DNA from: Neoarius graeffei
Taxonomy: Eukaryota > Chordata > Actinopteri > Siluriformes > Ariidae
Length of the DNA: 64,000 bases
NCBI RefSeq assembly: GCF_027579695.1
Contig: NC_083586.1
Coordinates: 1,465,001 to 1,529,000, forward strand
Direction: 5' to 3'
The translations under genes were made by a program, and so were the position numbers. The notes under the pieces were generated by a model, which had not been told where the DNA came from, searched no databases, and was given only the letters and a program-made list of their open reading frames with translations. Of the stretch, positions 58,338-64,000 are shown one piece after another; position 1 is the first letter of the stretch, and every line of letters starts with the position of its first letter.

Positions 58338-60301
58338 ATTTAACATAAAATATGAGTTCACCCAGCGCCATTTCTATTGCTTCGTGAAAGAATCCATTCC
58401 ACTTGATCGATAAGAGAATACACAGCCCACTGAAAATCCACTCCGGGTTTTCCGGGCGTTCCCTACAACAGCTCACCGCGCGCGAGTGAAGTGAATCTCA
58501 GCGCGAGCACAGAAATGTTGGTGCAGCTGCTGGAAAGTGGAGGAGGTGACGTCAGCCCCATTGCAACCTCACAATGTCTAGCTTTTGCTAAAACCTTATT
58601 CTTTTGTTATATGCCCTCAAAATTAACCCTAGGACATCTCATCTCATTATCTCTAGCCGCTTTATCCTTCTACAGGGTCGCAGGCAAGCTGGAGCCTATC
58701 CCAGCTGACTATGGGCAAAAGGCGGGGTATACCCTGGACAAGTCGCCAGGTCATCACAGGGCTGACACATAGACACAGACAACCATTCACACTCACATTC
58801 ACACCTACGGTCAATTTAGAGTCACCAGTTAACCTAACCTGCATGTCTTTGGACTGTGGGGGAAACCAGAGCACCCGGAGGAAACCCACGCGGACACGGG
58901 GAGAACATGCAAACTCCGCACAGAAAGGCCCTCGCCGGCCCCAGGGCTCGAACGCAGGACCTTCTTGCTGTGAGGCGACAGCGCTAACCACTACACCACC
59001 GTGCCGCCCACCCTAGGACATGTTAAATTAATATTCAACTAAACAGTGAAATAAGCTTAGCCTAATGGGGTATTCTTGGTTGATGATGAATTGTTTGCAG
59101 TATTTGCTCCTCCCCAGACACAATGGACATGAGGAAATTCTTTACAAAGAAGCGGAAAGTCAGTCAAAATTTCCCCACAGGACAGGGTTTTTTGTCCCAA
59201 TGGAAATGTTAGTGCAGTTAGCTGGCTAGTCAATGTTAGGAGATGTATCAGCTAGCTTAACGTTAGCTATCATTTAATTCAAACCCAGTAGGCCTGCCTT
59301 ACTGTAATGCCAAGAATGAGGTCAAGTCTGCTCTGATGATATTTATTGATTCCTTGTTTTGTCTGGTCTTTGGCAGTTTTCTGGAAAGTAAGATGGGAAA
59401 TCAGTGTATGGGGAAGGAATAGTAGAAAGGAAAGCGATGGAGAGAGATGGATGTTATTCCAGGTGGATTGTGAAGGAAAGGGGGATAAAAGTTATGAAGT
59501 GGTAGAAATTGTGGTGGCACCAATATAAGGAGTTATATCTATAAATCTATTTGTTATACTAATCTGTAAATGCTACTGTAGTACCACCATTGCATGTAGG
59601 TTGACAAAACTGCACTTGTTCATTGTGTGAAGTTATCTTTTATGTGTCATTGCTTGACCCAGTGTAATTTTGTGTTATGAAGACTGCATGATGCCATGCC
59701 ATTTTTGTTATGAGTATCGCTAAATCGGAAAAAAGTAAAATGCACCCATTAAAGTCACTGTTGGTGGTGAACAAAATTGCACCTGTTCATTGTGTGAAGT
59801 TATTTTTTATGTGTCACTGTTGCTTGACACAGTGTGATTTTGTGTTATGAAGTTTGCATGATGCCATGTCATGCCTGGTCATTGTGTGAAATTATGAATA
59901 TTCTTATTTTTAAACATACAGTTGAGTGTCACTATTGCTTGGCCCAGTGGCATGTTGTGTTACATCTAAAACTAAATAGAAAACACAAAATAAAAAGTAA
60001 AATGCACCCATAAAGTCATTGTTGGTGATAAATTGTGTCACATTCATCTCATTATCTTAGGCGTAGCGGTGGGTTTAAAAACACGCTGATGAATATGTGG
60101 ACTAGTTGAATGAGGACTTATTGTTGAGTCTCTAAAATAGTCATTGAATTAAGTGACTTTTGTAGGTAAAATTAGGTGTTTAACAACCAGTTAAAATACA
60201 CCAGAATGCAGGAAATGGCATCTAATTAATTAAAAATTTTCTGGCGGAGGAACCCCCGCCAGTGTGTCCCCCCCACATTAAAAATGCTTCTGACGCCCCT
60301 G
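58232..60301 (+). mobile_element. inner hAT element inserted in the outer one
   Basis: A perfect 8-bp duplication AACAATGC flanks it (58224-58231 and 60302-60309). Ends read CATGGGCGTCGCCACC and GCTTCTGACGCCCCTG. At 59123-59210 it encodes MDMRKFFTKKRKVSQNF, a hAT-type N-terminus that soon meets a stop. A C homopolymer (58301-58322) is near its left end. Three imperfect copies of a unit with TTCATTGTGTGAAGTTAT and TTTTGTGTTATGAAG lie at 59606-59960. Confidence 0.88.
58638..59009 (-). mobile_element. tRNA-derived SINE, copy 6, inside the inner hAT
   Basis: It is flanked by the 12-bp duplication ACCCTAGGACAT (58626-58637 and 59010-59021). It is the third level of nesting in the TRAV leader. Confidence 0.88.
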
Positions 60302-61924
60302 AACAATGCAATATTCCATCTGCTAAAATGAGCTAATTGAACAAGGTTGTCTATTTCTTGAGTTTTTCAACATATTGTCATTTAACCCTCCCCCTTTTGC
60401 GAAATGGTACGGTCCAGTTCTGGTAGAAGCGCGGTGCGTTAAATCTGTGTGCTGATCAGTGCAACGCTACTTGCTGCTGTGTCGCGGTGCAGCAGCCAGC
60501 CAGCCAGCAGTGGAGTGCGTACAGTCTATGATCGCTAAATATGAAGAGTGGCTGTCAAAAACGTAAAGAAAGGCAGCTGAAAGCTGAGAGGGACCGGAGA
60601 GGCAGGCAACTGGTCACTCAGTTTTTCCCAAAGAAAGGTAGCTATTGCTCACATGTATGTTCAAAATATTAGCGAATGGTAAATGAACAGTATGAACATG
60701 GTTGGATTAGCCTATCAAGAGAGCACTTTTACAGTTTGTACAGTGACATTTTTTCCATTTTAATAACTGAACTGACTTGTGTGATAAACAAGATGAAATA
60801 TTACGTTATGCTGGTGCTAATAACCAGTTTCATAACTAATGGGGTGCCCTAAATATGCACAGATTCAGCCTCAGGGGGACCTCCGCCCTACCAAACCACT
60901 GAACCCCCCTTTGGAGAAGGAGGTAAGCAGCAATACAACCCATAAATGCTTTAGGATTGAAGTTTTTAATGAGCGAGCGCCATATACAGTTTGCTAGATT
61001 AAAGTGTTGCTAATAACGGTCCATGGAGGGGCAACCAATAGTCTAACTCTGCTTACGCTCAAATTTCTGTCTAGACACACTTTGCTTTGAACATATTCCC
61101 TTTTTGCAGAACAGTACACACAGCTTTCTACCTAACACACAACAGTCCATGGGATTTCCATAGGTATTTTGATGCTGGGTAGAAAACTTTTTCTATGATT
61201 TATTAGCAGTCACATCACACATTTCACTACCAATTGTCCTAGCACAAGAAGGCATGTGGCAAAATCTTGAATTTTCATTTGTGATTGTAAATGCACCAGA
61301 ATTAGTCACTGACCAGTTTTCATCTAGTCCCTGGTAGGTTAAAACATAAAATGTAATAACAAAGTCACAAACTCAAGGTCCATGGGCTATCAAAAGTCAA
61401 ATAATGACAATATTGCAATTGTGACGAGGGTGGGCAAAGTTGGGGGGCCCAAAATTCTAATCTTTCATGGGGCCCAAAATTTCTGGCGGCGCCCCTGTCT
61501 GTGGCTTTCACTCGGTGAGTTAACTTTGAGTTTTCATGATTGCAGAAATATTAAGTGTTGAATTAGTGATTTATTTGTCTGTGAGGTGGGAAGAAAAATG
61601 AGAATGTGCATGCTCTCTTCTCCATGACTGGTGACTCCATGGCAGCTTCAATAAAGCCACTTTTCACACATACAATTGTAGATGAAGGCAGTGATGTTAC
61701 TCTGTCCTGCAGCTACAAATCAAGTGATACAGGAAACTACCTGCAATGGTACAGACAAAATCTAAACTGGAGTTCCTTCTTTTTATATCCCAAAGTGGAC
61801 ATAAAAGTGACTCAATCCCACCACATCTCTCTGCTGAAGTGGATGAAAAGGATAAAAAAGTGGATCTGCTCATCTCCTCTGCTGCTGTGTCAGACTCTGC
61901 ACTATACTACTGTGCTCTGCAGCC

Positions 61925-61962
61925 CACAGTGACAGGAAATCCAACTGCACTGTACAAAAACT
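61925..61962 (+). promoter_or_regulatory. TRAV recombination signal, 23-type
   Basis: Heptamer CACAGTG (61925-61931, the consensus), a 22-bp spacer and nonamer ACAAAAACT (one mismatch from ACAAAAACC) follow the V exon directly. A 22-23-bp spacer is what TRAV segments use to join TRAJ segments with 12-type signals. Confidence 0.85.
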
Positions 61963-62437
61963 TTCACACAGTTATATTATACTGAAGGCTGATCAACGGC
62001 GAAGGTTACACAATTCCGGATGATATAATACCAATGATATAATCAGTTAAAAATAAATAAATGGATGGTTTGAGAGGTCAATAAAAATATACACTAGGGT
62101 TATAACTTTTTGAACTTTTTTTCCAAAATCAAAGTCCTGCATCATGATTGGATGAACTTTTTGATATAATTGAAGAAACCAAACTCCATTTTCAACACTC
62201 TTTTAAAAAAGTCCCCCCGAAACAAAAAAGTATTAAATACACATTACAGCCAATGATATGAAATCCGAAACCATGCTAAGTTATCACAAGGGCCATTACA
62301 AGTCAATTTGACTGAAAATGGATCAATGATATGTTGTACTGCCATCATAATATACTGGAGTTTCAGTTTCTATTCTTGCTTTCACTTTATAAGCCATGTA
62401 AATTTGGGGAAATCTGTCTCGTTTAGTAGTGATATAT
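61963..62437. other. spacer between TRAV and the Gypsy element
   Basis: AT-rich, no gene or RNA seen. Confidence 0.45.
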
Positions 62438-64000
62438 TGTAGCTGTGGCAGTGGGGGCGTGGTCAAGCACCGGTCTGTGACAGGAGGGCGGAGTCAGGGA
62501 AGGTAAGTGGCAGAATCACTACACCTGATGGCAATTAACCTGTGTTTGTGTGTCTCCCCAGTGACCGAGCCCTATTTAAGGAGAGAGAGCGAGAGCAGAG
62601 GGAGCTCTCTCCACAACCAGATGACTGGAATGTGTGTGCGTGCGTGTGTGGCTGAGAGAGAAAGATATTTCCACTGAAAAGTGAAAATAAAAGAGTTTTG
62701 CGAACTCAGTCTCTGTCCTGCTGTCCTCTGTGCTCCACCCACACCTAGTGAACCTTACAGTGGTGCTGAAACCCGGGATTCAGAGTGGAGCACCAGCCGA
62801 TCAGCCCCATGGAGTCCTCCCCGTTCGCCGACCTGGTCCATGCCCTCGCCACGGCCCAGCAAAGCCAGCACCAGACGCTCGTCACCCTCCGCAAGGAACA
62901 GGAGCGCCGCTTCGAAGCCCTGGTGCTGGCCCAGCAGGAAGACCGCGAGGCGTTCCGGCACCTCCTCACGTCGGTGGGGTCCACCAGCGCTCCGGCCAAG
63001 GGGCCCGTCTCCCCTCACCGTTACCAAGATGGGTCCGCAGGACGACCCTGAGGCTTTCATCACGCTATTCGAACAAGTCGCAGAAGCCTCGGGGTGGCCG
63101 ATGGAGCAGTGCGTGGCGCCCCTTCTCCCCCTCCTAACGGGAGAGGCGCAGCTGGCTGCGCTACAGCTCCCTGCTGACCGCCGGCTGGCCTACGTGGACC
63201 TCTGCCGGGCTGTCCTCCAGCGTGTGGGGCACACGCCAGAGCAACAGCGCCAGCACTTCCGCGCTTTGCGCTTGGAGGAAGTTGGCCGGCCGTTCGCGTT
63301 TGGCCAGCAGCTCCGGGACGCCTGCTGGCGGTGGTTGAGGGCCGACAACCGCAACGCCGAGGGGATCATCGACCAGGTGGTGCTGGAACAATTCGTCGCT
63401 CACTTACCAGCAGGAACCGCGGAGTGGGTCCGGTGCCACCGCCCGGCGTCGCTGGATCAGGCAGTCGAGCTGGCGGAGGATCATTTGGCAGCTGTTCTGG
63501 CGGCAGGACAGCAGACAGCGTCTTCTCTTCTCTCCTCTTCTCTCTCCCCCTTCTTCTGTGTCTCGTCCTCGCCCCATTCCCCCACCGCGGAGACGGGGGC
63601 CGGCTCCACCCCAGCCGACCCGCCGCACCCGCGGTGCCCTCCCGTTTCTCCCTTCTGTGTCTGTCTCTCCCCCACCTGAGGTGAGTGAGCCCCAGAACAC
63701 CGGTGCAGAGGGAAAGCCCGGGCCGGTTTGCTGGTGCTGCGGGGAGCCGGGCCATCTTCAACAGCAGTGCACGGCAATGGAAGTGGGCTCGGTGATTCGG
63801 ATCCCCGACGCGCCAGAGGCCGCCCTCGATCGGGCCAGAGCATATCGCATACCAGTGAGTGTCCAAGGGGCTACATATCAGGCGTTGGTGGATTCTGGTT
63901 GTAATCAGACCTCAATTCGCCAAAGCCTGGTTCAAAACGAGACATTGGGGGGAGCACAGGGGGTGAAGGTGTTGTGTGTGCACGGGGATGTTCACAGCTA
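62438..64000 (+). mobile_element. Ty3/Gypsy element: 5' LTR, gag and protease start, cut by window edge
   Basis: The 5' LTR spans about 62438-62759 (TGT...ACA ends, CTATTTAAGG box, AATAAA signal). A primer-binding-like TGGTGCTGAAACCCGGGA follows. The gag region starts at about 62809 (MESSPFADLVHALATAQQ). It includes a SCAN-related capsid stretch around LLTGEAQLAALQLPADRRL and WVRCHRPASLDQAVELAEDH, and a CCHC knuckle CWCCGEPGHLQQQC. The protease start with ALVDSGCN is the last part visible. It belongs to the fish Gypsy group whose gag is related to the vertebrate SCAN domain. It is a fossil with about two breaks in the visible part; the 3' end is outside the window. Confidence 0.85.

Larger units (their letters stand above)
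58105..61497 (+). mobile_element. outer hAT element in the TRAV leader exon
   Basis: A perfect 8-bp duplication TCTGTGGC lies on both sides (58097-58104 and 61498-61505). Ends read CATGGGCGCCACCAGG and TCTGGCGGCGCCCCTG, and both are followed inside by GGGGCCCA words. The only coding remnant is an exon at 60541-60637 (KSGCQKRKERQLKAERDRRG and TQFFPKK), a hAT transposase N-terminus ending at a GTAG donor. A second hAT element sits inside. Confidence 0.88.
58074..61924 (+). pseudogene. T-cell receptor alpha V segment (TRAV), leader split by a hAT insertion
   Basis: The leader exon is 58074-58104 plus 61506-61514 (MFTVIFMCLW, then LSL), interrupted by a 3.4-kb transposon. A 131-bp intron follows, then the V exon from 61646: IKPLFTHTIVDEGSDVTLSC with the first Cys, LQWYRQ with the core Trp, and VSDSALYYCAL with the second Cys. 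The frame shifts between WYRQ and LEFLLFIS. Both defects make the segment non-functional as read. The codons after the second Cys run into a recombination signal. The closing YYCALQPTVTGN reading is typical of fish TRAV. Confidence 0.85.

Overview
The window looks like teleost fish nuclear DNA. It carries intron-containing vertebrate genes (Aurora kinase A, carbamoyl-phosphate synthetase exons, a T-cell receptor alpha V segment with its 23-RSS) and a typical fish repeat set: an L2/CR1 LINE with an esterase ORF1, Rex3, Rex1/Babar-like and L1-like LINEs, Tc1-like elements, hAT elements, a tRNA-derived SINE in six full copies, and Ty3/Gypsy remains. I cannot name the species. No CRISPR array, operon or bacterial feature is present.

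Layout. 1-4.5 kb: an almost complete L2-type LINE on the minus strand. 5.3-7.25 kb: a hAT-like remnant holding a second inverted-repeat element. 7.25-16.65 kb: a plus-strand gene of the fish KMT5A-like SET-domain family. Its striking part is a tandem array of seven homologous small exons (9549-13150), all in phase 0, six of 108 nt and one of 105 nt. 14.3-15.9 kb: a Tc1-like element in its last intron. 17.0-19.3 kb: a solo Gypsy-type LTR, a Gypsy integrase fragment and a joined-on Tc1 half copy. 19.44-19.60 kb: a minus-strand CPS1-type exon. 20.2-22.9 kb: hAT-family MITEs, one with a THAP exon, plus an AT-rich palindrome.

23.6-37.5 kb: the minus-strand Aurora A gene. It has eight coding exons, one 5' noncoding exon, and a promoter with two CCAAT boxes 32 bp apart upstream of a TTTGAA (CHR) motif, the arrangement known from G2/M genes. 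Its introns hold SINEs, two Tc1 families, a palindromic MITE and two long-TIR elements. The codon matching the activating T-loop threonine reads Met here. 37.8-43.9 kb: a tandem fish repeat broken up by a full-length Rex3 with target duplication and a SINE, then a second copy of a composite MITE and a Rex1-like 3' end. 44.6 kb: the CPS1-type exon that precedes the one at 19.4 kb, in matching phase, so Aurora A lies between two consecutive exons of another gene. 45-46.4 kb: an L1-like fragment.

49.4-51.8 kb: a 42-bp tandem repeat interrupted by a MITE with a helicase-like first exon, a hAT 5' end and a large CA/CT block. 52.5-55.3 kb: a spliced IS630/Tc1-like DDE transposase gene and the first exon of a YqaJ/SWIM-type fish gene. 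55.5-56.9 kb: tRNA-Thr and tRNA-His sequences, a 224-bp near-perfect palindrome and a SINE. 58.07-61.96 kb: a TRAV segment whose leader exon is split by a 3.4-kb hAT element, itself hit by a second hAT element that in turn holds a SINE. 62.4 kb to the end: the 5' part of a Gypsy element with a SCAN-related gag.

The host genes do not form a pathway. What links the window is its insertion history: elements nested up to three deep, with target duplications that allow the order to be read. Several short elements carry only the first exon of a larger coding unit (5649, 20475, 49770, 59123, 60541; 54902-55300 may be another), suggesting internally deleted derivatives of gene-rich transposons.
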